Virus record (IMG/VR): IMGVR_UViG_3300034061_001841
Location: 1-36,166 of that record
DNA: 36,166 bases
From: a virus
Strand: one strand, 5' to 3'
The notes under the pieces were generated by a model. That model saw nothing but the letters and a program-made list of their open reading frames with translations. It did no database searches and had not been told where the DNA came from. Position 1 is the stretch's first letter. The number at the start of each line of letters is the position of its first letter. The translations under genes and the position numbers were made by a program. Below are positions 12,353-19,671 of this stretch, piece after piece.

Positions 12353-12790
12353 TTACTTGGCGGCGACGCCCTTGGTCTTTTCGAATGAGCGCATGCCGGC
12401 GATGCCCAGTATGCCGCTCAGGATCACCCACAGCTGGTCCGCGTCCAGCACCGGCGGGGGCTTGAGCCCGGCCGGTATCCAGCCCATGCCCTGCAGGTAC
12501 GTCCACGCCCACAGGCACATCGGGTACAGCAGGAACTGGTAGGCCATCGCGGCCGCGCCGATCCAGCCGATCGCCGGGCGCCAGCCGGCCACGAACACGC
12601 TGTTGCTGGCTGCCTCGATCTTGTTGACCTCGACCTGGGCCAGGTCAGTGCGCTGGTCGATTTCCTTCTCTTTTAGGTCGAGCTCGCGATTCTTCAGCGC
12701 CAGCTGCATGCGCTCTTCGTCAGTGGTCGTCAGAGAATCTGCCACCTTGCCGACAGACTCGATGATTGATCCAATACCAAGCAGATTCAT
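12353..12790 (-). CDS. Holin, 3-TM GTA-type family (145 aa)
   Basis: Inner-membrane pore protein for lysis. The N-terminal half is a soluble, charged, coiled-coil-like region (LALKNRELDLKEKEIDQR). It is followed by VFVAGWRPAIGWIGAAAM, where the WRPxxGW motif is the hallmark of the 3-TM holin family first described in gene transfer agents. Hydrophobic segments follow at about residues 68-86, 88-103 and 120-135. It overlaps the endolysin gene by 4 bp and is the last gene before the terminator at 12271-12297. Confidence 0.85.
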   Translation of the reverse strand: MNLLGIGSIIESVGKVADSLTTTDEERMQLALKNRELDLKEKEIDQRTDLAQVEVNKIEAASNSVFVAGWRPAIGWIGAAAMAYQFLLYPMCLWAWTYLQGMGWIPAGLKPPPVLDADQLWVILSGILGIAGMRSFEKTKGVAAK

Positions 12791-13290
12791 ACGACCCCCT
12801 GCAGCGTGCGGTTGAGCCAGCCGAGCAGGAACTTGCCTTGGCTGCGATCGCGATTGACGATGTCCCGGTAGCGGGCGATCTTGGCCAGGGCGTAGGCCAT
12901 CACGAACTTGTCCTCGGGGTAGTTGTTCAGGGCCGCGACCGTCTTGTCGCCGATCGACCCGTCGGGCGTCGCACCGACCACCAGCTGCGCCAGCTTGCGG
13001 GCGACTGCCCCTGCGTTGACGTGGAAGTCGAATATGGTCTGAGCGATTACCTGGCTGGTGAGCTGGTCGCCCTTGATGGGCTGCCAGTAGTTGGCCTTGT
13101 AGAAGTCGCGCACCAGCGGCGCCGGCACGTCCTGCTTGGCGTCAATCAGCGCCCAGCCTGGCCACTGCGGGTTCATGTTGCGGGCGATGCCGGCGTAGGT
13201 CATGCCGCCGCGGTCGCCCTGCACGTCGTGCAGAACGTAGCCGCCCTCGTTCTTGATCATGGCCTCGAAGGCCGGCAAAAAATCCGCCAT
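12787..13290 (-). CDS. Endolysin, glycoside hydrolase 108 family (167 aa)
   Basis: Peptidoglycan-cleaving muramidase. The active-site region MIKNEGGYV contains the catalytic Glu (E15), followed by GDRGGMTYAGIAR as in GH108 (pattern EGGyvndp.D.GG.T..GI). A C-terminal region (VARKLAQLVVGATPDGSIG and after) fits the predicted peptidoglycan-binding domain usually linked to GH108. There is no signal peptide, so export would depend on the adjacent holin. ATG 13290 overlaps the upstream stop (TAATG) and the holin follows with a 4-bp overlap. Confidence 0.92.
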   Translation of the reverse strand: MADFLPAFEAMIKNEGGYVLHDVQGDRGGMTYAGIARNMNPQWPGWALIDAKQDVPAPLVRDFYKANYWQPIKGDQLTSQVIAQTIFDFHVNAGAVARKLAQLVVGATPDGSIGDKTVAALNNYPEDKFVMAYALAKIARYRDIVNRDRSQGKFLLGWLNRTLQGVV

Positions 13291-13910
13291 TACTGTTTAC
13301 TCCTTGCGAGCATCGTCGCTGCGATCTGCAAAAGGACGCGGTACTGGTCCACGTCCGGCGGTTCTTCTTTCCATCCCACAGTGATCTGTCCCACGAACTT
13401 GCCCTGCTCAGGCGGCACGCTGATGCGGCAGCCGTAGGCCATGCCCTTCTCGATGTACCAAAGGCCGATCTCGCTTTGCGCCGTGCTGTAGGGGTTGCAG
13501 GGGATCTCGCCCGCCATCAGGGCCACGATGTCGCGGTTGTTCGCGCTGTTGCTTGTGAACAGCCCGACATCAAGCCCTTCATGCGTCTTGTCGCGGCCCT
13601 GCTTCGTGTACGCCCGGTACAGCACACGGTTGCCGAAAATTGGGTTCACCTTGAAGATCGCCACCACCGCGGCGTCGGTGTTCTTGAACAGGTGCGCGGC
13701 TGCATCCTCGACGCGGTCCTCGGCGATCGTCGGCAGCTTCTTTTGCTCCTTGTATGCGCCAAGCAGCAGGGCCTGGTTCTGCCAAACGAAGTAGCCGGCG
13801 AACGTAAAGATCGCCATGAGCAAGATGGCGAACAGCTTGAAAGGCGAATCCACATACCCGAGTACCTTGTCGATCAGGCTGCTGTGATTGATTCCTTTTT
13901 CATCGCTCAT
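13290..13910 (-). CDS. Membrane-anchored protein of the lysis cluster (206 aa)
   Basis: An N-terminal cytoplasmic segment of about 22 residues is followed by one membrane span (FKLFAILLMAIFTFAGYFVW). A mixed alpha/beta domain of about 150 residues then presumably lies in the periplasm. Inside it are DAAVVAIFKVNP and ISVPPEQGKFVGQITVGWKE, which recall small sensor-type folds, but I cannot assign a family. It is coupled to the endolysin by TAATG and to the upstream gene by 4 bp. A lysis-timing or spanin-like function is possible; neither is shown. Confidence 0.78.
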   Translation of the reverse strand: MSDEKGINHSSLIDKVLGYVDSPFKLFAILLMAIFTFAGYFVWQNQALLLGAYKEQKKLPTIAEDRVEDAAAHLFKNTDAAVVAIFKVNPIFGNRVLYRAYTKQGRDKTHEGLDVGLFTSNSANNRDIVALMAGEIPCNPYSTAQSEIGLWYIEKGMAYGCRISVPPEQGKFVGQITVGWKEEPPDVDQYRVLLQIAATMLARSKQ

Positions 13911-14368
13911 GTGACTGCTTGTTTAACGATGAAAATGATGAGCGTGCCCAGGATGATCACAGTGATGAGCGCGCCGAAGATCTGCGCGGCCAAGACGCGC
14001 TGGGCGACAAGTTTCTTGCGGGCAACACGGGCTTCGCGCTCAGCCTTTTCGCGGGCCTGGCGGATCTTGCCGCGCTCGATGAGCATCTGCTCCCACAGCT
14101 CGGGGTAACCGCCGTAAACCAGCTGGTGCTTGAGCTGCTCCTCCATCTCGCGCAGCTGGTTGGCCTGCATGACAATTTCCATAGCTTTCCCCGTGTCGCT
14201 CTGGCCCTTCTTGGCGTTGTCGTTCGCGGCCTTTTGCACCGCGTCCTTGGCGTCGAAGAACTTGCCGAACTCGCCGACCAGGCCTTGGATGTCTTTGCCG
14301 AGCTTGAGCGCCTTCTGAATGCCGGCGACCGCGGCCTGGGCGGTGGCAAAAGCGGTGAACGGGTCCAT
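13907..14368 (-). CDS. Coiled-coil protein with C-terminal membrane anchor (153 aa)
   Basis: The N-terminus MDPFTAFATAQAAVAGI and a helical segment through about residue 45 precede a long charged coil (QLREMEEQLKHQL and IRQAREKAEREARVARKK). The last 25 residues are one hydrophobic span (IFGALITVIILGTLIIFIV). Tail-anchored coiled-coil proteins like this recur in podovirus lysis or late modules. It is coupled with both neighbours by overlap. Candidate for a lysis accessory protein, without direct evidence. Confidence 0.76.
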   Translation of the reverse strand: MDPFTAFATAQAAVAGIQKALKLGKDIQGLVGEFGKFFDAKDAVQKAANDNAKKGQSDTGKAMEIVMQANQLREMEEQLKHQLVYGGYPELWEQMLIERGKIRQAREKAEREARVARKKLVAQRVLAAQIFGALITVIILGTLIIFIVKQAVT

Positions 14369-14460
14369 CAGCGCAGCACGTAAATACCGAGCTTGATCAG
14401 CCCGATCAACGCAGCGACTAGGCCGCCAGCCACCAAGAATCCGAGCAGCCAGTCCAGCAT
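14368..14460 (-). CDS. Very small membrane protein (30 aa)
   Basis: ATG 14460 to TGA 14368, with the stop overlapping the next start by one base (TGATG). The product is one hydrophobic helix (LLGFLVAGGLVAALIGLIKLGI) with short ends. It is four bases downstream of the 64-aa membrane protein gene. Size and composition recall a class of tiny holin-like or pinholin-like proteins, but no sequence family can be claimed. The coupling on both sides argues that it is translated. Confidence 0.55.
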   Translation of the reverse strand: MLDWLLGFLVAGGLVAALIGLIKLGIYVLR

Positions 14461-14464
14461 GGCG

Positions 14465-14659
14465 TCAGGCCTTGGGCAGTGCGTTGTGCCCGGCCAGCCA
14501 CATGGCCAGGCCGATGACCGCGGCGCCGGCCAGCCAGGCGAGCTTCTTGAGCACGCTCTTGCCGACCTCGGTGTAGACCTTGTTGAGCGCGACCTCTGCC
14601 GCGCGCTCGGCGATCGCTTCGATTTGCTCGTCAGTCAGTTGAACTTCTTTGGTCGCCAT
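14465..14659 (-). CDS. Small membrane protein with N-terminal helix (64 aa)
   Basis: The start is taken at ATG 14659; GTG 14665 is a credible alternative, since GAGGGG lies nearer to it at normal spacing. The first 45 residues are charged and helical (TDEQIEAIAERAAEVALNKVY). A hydrophobic span (LAWLAGAAVIGLAMWLAG) follows. It overlaps the 59-aa gene upstream by 29 bp and precedes the 30-aa membrane gene by four. It belongs to the small membrane-protein cluster ahead of the lysis genes. Function unknown. Confidence 0.68.
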   Translation of the reverse strand: MATKEVQLTDEQIEAIAERAAEVALNKVYTEVGKSVLKKLAWLAGAAVIGLAMWLAGHNALPKA

Positions 14660-14810
14660 CTCCACTTTTCCCCTCCGCGGGCAGCTGCGTCTGGGCTTGC
14701 GCTCGGATGTTTGCCGCGACGGGCCAGACGTTCGTGCTGGTGGGCAGAGCCCCTAGCGCGTCGAGCACGGCGTTCACTTCAGTCAGCTGCAGTTTCAAAA
14801 CGATTTCCAT
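14631..14810 (-). CDS. Conserved small phage protein, MEIVLKL family (59 aa)
   Basis: The start MEIVLKLQLTEVNAVLDALG with LPTSTNVWPVAANI matches a short protein found in many tailed phages near lysis or tail genes, always of unknown function. ATG 14810 follows TGAGGATC, a fair ribosome-binding site. Its C-terminal 15 residues are Ser/Asp-rich and overlap the next gene in another frame. Too short for a confident domain call, but the N-terminal match is good. Confidence 0.7.
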   Translation of the reverse strand: MEIVLKLQLTEVNAVLDALGALPTSTNVWPVAANIRAQAQTQLPAEGKSGDGDQRSSTD

Positions 14811-14862
14811 GTGATCCTCAGTAGGTGTCGTGGGTTGCGGGAATTCTTATAGGTTGTGATTG

Positions 14863-15933
14863 TCACACCGGCGCAGGCGCGTTTGAAGAGCCTTCAAGCG
14901 CGGCGATGCGGGCGGCTTGACTATCTACGATTCCTCTGAGTTCTTGAATCGCAGCGGTCAGCGTGGCGACTAGGAAGCTGGTGTCGATGCCCTGGGGCTT
15001 GATTGAGCCGTCTTCAAAAACAGCGTCCTTTTCACCCGTCACGCAATCAGGAACAACAGATTGCAGTTCATGGGCGATAAAGCCCTGTCCCGAAGTTCCA
15101 TCCGTCTTCCATGTGTAGGTGCATGGTTTGAGTTGCGCCACGGTAGCCAGTGCGTTCTGCATCGGCTGGACATTTTCTTTTAGCCGGTAATCCGAGGTTG
15201 TCGAGTAGGTCGTGCCGCTCCCAGAAGTTCTGATAAATCCAACTAGCGCCGCCGACGTGTAAAAGTAAAATGCATCTGATGCTACTGTGGTATTACTACG
15301 CCACGTTAACGTTGATGTTCCAGAAACAGAAATATTAGGCTCCACGGCAAAACCATAGCTTCCCGCGCCGCCGGTCGATGGCTTTACAGTACACCCCACC
15401 AGCAGGTCCCCGGTGGAGGCGATGCGGGCGCGTTCGGTGTTGTTGGTCCCAATCGAAATGAAGCTGTTGGAGTAGTTCCACAAGTACGCGTCGCCGCCGG
15501 AGCCGCCCTGAAGCTGGAAGCCGGAAGCGGCCGCGGTGCCGGTGGTCGCGTTGTTAAGGCTGATCGCCGCGCCGCCCGACCGATACACAGTGAGGCCTGA
15601 CGCGCCAGGCGTACTCGTTCCGATTCCCACGTTGTACGAGCCCGTGATCCGCATGGCTTCGGAGTTTCCAACCTGAAACGCATGCCCGTTGGTTGATCCG
15701 CTCGAGTACGTGCTGTTGTAGGTCGAGACGCCGGCCTCCTGCGTGATATGCAGGCGGTTCGCGTTGCCGGTCGAAGTCTCGAGAATGCGCATGCCAACGC
15801 CAGACGCGCCCTGGACATCCAATTTGAATTGCGGCGTCGCTGTGCCCAGGCCCAGGCTGCCGGTCAGGCTAACGTCTCCGCTGGTTACTGTTACTACGCC
15901 GCCCAGGTCTCCAAGTTCGCGTGCGGTGGTCAT
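14863..15933 (-). CDS. Tail fibre/spike protein with C-terminal peptidase S74 chaperone domain (356 aa)
   Basis: Residues about 20-235 are Gly/Ser/Thr-rich beta-structure with repeated phrases such as GLGTATPQFKLDVQG and VGIGTSTPGASGL, typical of trimeric fibres. From S247, SDYRLKENVQPM begins a 110-residue intramolecular chaperone of the S74 family, which trimerises the fibre and then cuts itself off just before this serine. GFIAHELQSVVPD is the second conserved block. The end has a short coiled coil (SQAARIAALEG). ATG 15933 has AAGGAAG upstream. It may be the distal part of the host-recognition apparatus together with the 1037-aa fibre. Confidence 0.88.
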   Translation of the reverse strand: MTTARELGDLGGVVTVTSGDVSLTGSLGLGTATPQFKLDVQGASGVGMRILETSTGNANRLHITQEAGVSTYNSTYSSGSTNGHAFQVGNSEAMRITGSYNVGIGTSTPGASGLTVYRSGGAAISLNNATTGTAAASGFQLQGGSGGDAYLWNYSNSFISIGTNNTERARIASTGDLLVGCTVKPSTGGAGSYGFAVEPNISVSGTSTLTWRSNTTVASDAFYFYTSAALVGFIRTSGSGTTYSTTSDYRLKENVQPMQNALATVAQLKPCTYTWKTDGTSGQGFIAHELQSVVPDCVTGEKDAVFEDGSIKPQGIDTSFLVATLTAAIQELRGIVDSQAARIAALEGSSNAPAPV

Positions 15934-15968
15934 GCTGGTACTTCCTTTACTGCTTAACTATTTCAGCA

Positions 15969-16247
15969 TCAATACTTGCCTTCAGCGAAGACGTTCACGA
16001 ATACTGTCCCATCCTCAAGTGCTTCGATCTCATGCCATTCAGACCCGACCAGATTGACCGGCTGCGTGTCCTTAGTCATCACCAGCTCGCGGCCTTCCTT
16101 GCGCACGATGCAGCTGCCTGCGTGGCACATGGTCAGGTGCGCGTAACGATGCTCATGGCGCGGCAGGCCCTGCCCCTTGTCGGCGTGGTAGACGTTCAAC
16201 GTCGTGCCGTCTTGAATCACGGAGAACCGAGGGGCTACGGAGTTCAC
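15969..16247 (-). CDS. Cupin-fold protein in the fibre cluster (92 aa)
   Basis: Translation starts at GTG 16247, overlapping the previous stop as GTGA. The sequence LPRHEHRYAHLTMCHAGS gives the first cupin motif (HxH then the Gly turn), and GSEWHEIEALEDGTVFVNV the second. H31, H33 and H72 could bind a metal. Single-domain cupins occur beside tail-fibre genes in several podoviruses. Whether they act as structural caps, fibre-assembly helpers or enzymes is unknown. Confidence 0.78.
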   Translation of the reverse strand: MNSVAPRFSVIQDGTTLNVYHADKGQGLPRHEHRYAHLTMCHAGSCIVRKEGRELVMTKDTQPVNLVGSEWHEIEALEDGTVFVNVFAEGKY

Positions 16248-16540
16248 AGCGTCTGCGCTCCATCTACAGAGGGCTGAACAGGCGGGGGCGGCATCGGTTC
16301 GTTGGTGGTCAACGCCACGCCGTCCCAAGTAAAGCCGACTCCACCGCCGCCAACTTGTTCCTGAAGAACCCATTGCTGGATTTCATTGTTCCAGTCCCAC
16401 AGCTTGGCGGGAGTCGTTGCCTGGACCAACATAAGCTGCCCGGGCGGGGGCGTCCACGTATCCGTGTTTCCATCCCAAACGCAGATGTTGTCGCAGACGT
16501 TGGTCTCCGTATCGACCATGCAGTAATTTTGCGTGCTCAT
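16244..16540 (-). CDS. Tail-fibre-associated small protein (98 aa)
   Basis: The stretch NICVWDGNTDTWTPPPGQLM resembles the repeated VxNxIVWDGDTSxWTPP pattern of short phage proteins encoded next to fibres, some of which act as fibre-assembly chaperones. A second copy-like segment, KLWDWNNEIQQWVLQ, follows. The C-terminus is Pro-rich. It lies directly after the 1037-aa fibre gene and is coupled to the cupin gene. Structural or chaperone role inferred. Confidence 0.7.
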   Translation of the reverse strand: MSTQNYCMVDTETNVCDNICVWDGNTDTWTPPPGQLMLVQATTPAKLWDWNNEIQQWVLQEQVGGGGVGFTWDGVALTTNEPMPPPPVQPSVDGAQTL

Positions 16541-16549
16541 GGTTTAACC

Positions 16550-19500
16550 TCAATACTCAAACACAACTACACCAGCGCCGCCCGTACCTCCGTTAGCGGC
16601 TCCCGCACAACCGTCATCGTTTCCTCCGCCGCCACCGCTACCATAGCCTTGTCCAGTCGTCCCTGTTCCAGCGCTCAAGGTAAGCGTGCCATATCCATAC
16701 AACGACCCTCCGCCCGGAACTTCGCCGCGACGACCTCCATACCCGCCACGAATATTTAAATCACCCCCAGAAGCGGTTCCACCAGATGTGCCTGTGCCGC
16801 CGTTGCCGGTAATAGTGCTAATCGTTTGTGTGCCAGAAGAAACTGAAGACGCCCCGCCAGTACCTCCAGTACTAGAAGTTCCTCCCCCGCTACCGCCGCC
16901 ACCAACAGTTACGCTAAGTGTGTTGCCGGGCGTTAAACCAGTTAACCATTTGATGGAAGTCCCGCCACCACCGCCACTAAATTTCAAGTTGGTGCCCGCG
17001 CCGCCCCCACCGCCGCCAATTACAGTGACCTTGACCGCAGTAATCCCGCTGGGGATGGTGAACGTACTGTTGCTGGTATAGACGTTAGCGCGAGGGCCGG
17101 AGAAGCCCGACACCGTCGCCCAAGTCTGGTCACCACGCAGGTATGTGCTCGAACTTGCCGTGCCCGTAGCAAGTCGCGCAGTGGCAACAGTGCCGCTGGA
17201 AATGTTGGAAGCATTCAGGCTCGTCAGTGATGCGCCAGAACCGCTAAACGCGGCGGCGGTAACAGTTCCAGACGCACTGACGTTGCCGCCCGACACAGCC
17301 AGCTGAGTGCTGCCGACCGTCAGGCCGTTGCTGGGCAGGTTCAGGGCGCCAGTCATCGTGTCGCCGGTCTTGGCCACCATGTTGGCCAACGAGAACGCGC
17401 CGTAGGCGACGACATCGACAATGTCACCAGCTGCCGCGCCCGTGGCCAGGACGACAGAAGTGCCGCTGGTCACGTTCACGTCGGTGCCGTTCACCAGCTT
17501 GGAGCCGTTGAGGTACACGTCCGCGTAGCCCGCGTCATAGCCACCAGTGATGGTGAACGTGGTCTGAGAGGCCGTGGCGGTAAACGTCTGGCGCTTGCTG
17601 GTGCCGTTCACAGCTGAGCCAGTCGCGATCCAGCTCGAGCCGGTGTAGACCCGCATCTCGTTGGCGGTCGTGTTGAAGTACAGCGCGCCAGTGATCAACG
17701 GGTTGCCGTCGTTATCCACCGTCGGGTTGCTGGCCTTGGCGCCCAGGTACTGGTCCTCGAACTGATCGAGAGACGTGGCGGCCGACGCGGCTGAGGACGA
17801 TGCCGAGATGGCGCTGGACGATGCCGACGACGCGCTGCCGGAGGCCGCCGAGGCCGACGATGAGGCCGCCGACGCGCTGGAAGCAGCGTTGGAAGCTGAA
17901 GTTGCTGCCGCCGATGCCGACGCGGCCGCCGATGCGGTCGAGCCGAAAATCGTGTCGATGTAGTTCTTGGTCGCGGCGTCCTGCGGGTTGGTCGGATCAC
18001 CCATGCCGGTGATCTTGTTCGTGCCCATCGCGATCGCGCCGGACATCGTGCCGCCAGTCAGGTTCAGCTTGAGCGCGTCAGCCGTGTCCACATAGGTCTT
18101 GGTGGCCGCGTCATCCGAGTTGCTGGGAGCACCCAGGCCAGTGACCTTGAAGCCGCCCATCGCCACGTTGCCCGACATCGTGCCGCCAGTCAGCGAGAGC
18201 TTGGCCGCAAGCAACGTGTCGGTTTGCGTCGTCGTGTAGGCATCAGTGATGCCGTAGCCGGACAGGGTCGTCGGGTTGGTTCCACCAGTCACGCGGCCGT
18301 ACACATCGACCGTGACCGACTTGTACGTGCCGGCCGACACGCCGGTGTTGGCCAGGTCAATCTCGTCAGCGCCCACGACAATGCGCGAGCTCGAGGCCGA
18401 CTGCACGTTGAGCGTGTTGCCGACCTTGACCATGCCCGCGCCGGCCGTGATCTGACCCGCGCCCGAGAACTGCTCGAAGGTGACAGCAGTGCTGCCCAGC
18501 GTGCCGCCGGCCGGCGAGGTGCACACCCAGCCGCTGTTGTCGTTGGTGGTGCCTTCTTCCACGAAGGTGAACGCGCCCACCAGCTCCGCCCAGGTGTCAG
18601 CATCAGCAGAGCGTGACCAGGAACCAGACGCCACGACATAGATGCCGTTGTTGGCTGCGGTGGACTGGTCCTTGACCAGGACGCGATCGCCAGCGATCAG
18701 CGCCACACCGTCCACAGTCTGCGTGCCCGACAGCGTGATGTTGGCGGTGGTCGCGGCGCGGCAGGAGCCCTTCACGTCCAGGCCCTGGGCCACGCTGTCC
18801 ACATAGGCCTTGGTGGCCGCGTCGCCATCAGCGGTGGGAGTGCCCAGGCCCGTGATCTTGCTCGAGCCCATCGCAATGGCACCGGACATGGTGCCGCCAG
18901 CCAGGGCCAGGCGGGTGGCGACCTGGGTGTCCACATAGGACTTGTTGGTCGCGTCTCCGCTGGCTGACGGTGCCGCCAGGCCAGTGATGCTGTTGCTGCC
19001 CATCGCGATGCTGCCGCTCATGGTGCCGCCAGTGAGCGCCAGGCGCAGCGCGTCCTGCGTGTCCACATAGCCCTTGTTGGCTGCGTCGGACGCGTTGGTG
19101 GGCGTGGATAAGCCAGTGATGGTCGCCGAGCTGCCGGCGGTCATGTCCAACGAGCCAGTGATGACGACATCGTTGAAGCTCGAGGAGCCGGCCGCGGCCG
19201 TCACGTTGCCGGTGACGTTGCCAACAACACCACCCGTTGCGGTAATCGCTCCAGTGACCGCAAGCGTAGAGCTCAGGGTCGTGGCGCCAGTGACACCAAA
19301 GGTGCCGCCCACGCTCGCGTTGCCTTGAGCGGTCAGGGCCTTGGTCGAGGGGATCGTCAGGCCGACCGTCGAGAACGTGGCCGTGTTGACGCCCAGGATC
19401 GACACTGCTGTGGTGCCAGCCGATGCGCGATACAGGCCAGTGTTGGTCTCGTTGAGGAACGCGACACCAGGCGTGGTGACGGTGCCGTCAGCAACGCGGA

Positions 19501-19663
19501 ACGGGGCAATCATGCCGCCGGCGCCGGTGCGCGAGAGCGAGTTCGTGAGCTCGGTGGCGATGTCGCTCAGCGTTGAGTTGGCCCATGCCGCGTCAACAAC
19601 GTCGCCCGGCGTGACCGGGTTGCCCGCCGGCAGCGTGTAAATCCCTGATGCGTTGCGTGGCAT
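16550..19663 (-). CDS. Large tail fibre protein with glycine-rich tip (1037 aa)
   Basis: Probable receptor-binding fibre. The N-terminus MPRNASGIYTLPAGNPVTPG and the following VVDAAWANSTLSDIATEL are typical of virion-attachment ends of podovirus fibres. The central part carries repeated units of about 36 residues (GGTMSGxIAMGxxxITGL, DAATKxYVDT) at about 182-290 and 485-572. An Ala/Ser coiled-coil-like segment spans about 575-632. The C-terminus from about residue 885 is a glycine-rich domain with GGGGGGAG and GGGGSGGG runs, comparable to polyglycine-II receptor-binding tips. No S74 domain is present here; the separate gene at 14863-15933 has it. Start by SD GGAGAG before ATG 19663. Confidence 0.92.
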   Translation of the reverse strand: MPRNASGIYTLPAGNPVTPGDVVDAAWANSTLSDIATELTNSLSRTGAGGMIAPFRVADGTVTTPGVAFLNETNTGLYRASAGTTAVSILGVNTATFSTVGLTIPSTKALTAQGNASVGGTFGVTGATTLSSTLAVTGAITATGGVVGNVTGNVTAAAGSSSFNDVVITGSLDMTAGSSATITGLSTPTNASDAANKGYVDTQDALRLALTGGTMSGSIAMGSNSITGLAAPSASGDATNKSYVDTQVATRLALAGGTMSGAIAMGSSKITGLGTPTADGDAATKAYVDSVAQGLDVKGSCRAATTANITLSGTQTVDGVALIAGDRVLVKDQSTAANNGIYVVASGSWSRSADADTWAELVGAFTFVEEGTTNDNSGWVCTSPAGGTLGSTAVTFEQFSGAGQITAGAGMVKVGNTLNVQSASSSRIVVGADEIDLANTGVSAGTYKSVTVDVYGRVTGGTNPTTLSGYGITDAYTTTQTDTLLAAKLSLTGGTMSGNVAMGGFKVTGLGAPSNSDDAATKTYVDTADALKLNLTGGTMSGAIAMGTNKITGMGDPTNPQDAATKNYIDTIFGSTASAAASASAAATSASNAASSASAASSSASAASGSASSASSSAISASSSAASAATSLDQFEDQYLGAKASNPTVDNDGNPLITGALYFNTTANEMRVYTGSSWIATGSAVNGTSKRQTFTATASQTTFTITGGYDAGYADVYLNGSKLVNGTDVNVTSGTSVVLATGAAAGDIVDVVAYGAFSLANMVAKTGDTMTGALNLPSNGLTVGSTQLAVSGGNVSASGTVTAAAFSGSGASLTSLNASNISSGTVATARLATGTASSSTYLRGDQTWATVSGFSGPRANVYTSNSTFTIPSGITAVKVTVIGGGGGGAGTNLKFSGGGGGTSIKWLTGLTPGNTLSVTVGGGGSGGGTSSTGGTGGASSVSSGTQTISTITGNGGTGTSGGTASGGDLNIRGGYGGRRGEVPGGGSLYGYGTLTLSAGTGTTGQGYGSGGGGGNDDGCAGAANGGTGGAGVVVFEY
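17948..19120 (-). repeat. Intragenic repeats of the tail fibre (about 36 aa per unit)
   Basis: Units of roughly 108 bp recur within the fibre gene, each encoding a phrase such as LTGGTMSGAIAMGxxKITGL followed by xxPTxxxDAATKxYVDT. Two to three consecutive units lie near 18790-19120 and two more near 17948-18210, separated by a non-repeat insert. The copies are similar but not identical in DNA. Such arrays can shorten or lengthen by recombination and so change fibre length. Confidence 0.85.
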
Positions 19664-19671
19664 GTTCTCTC

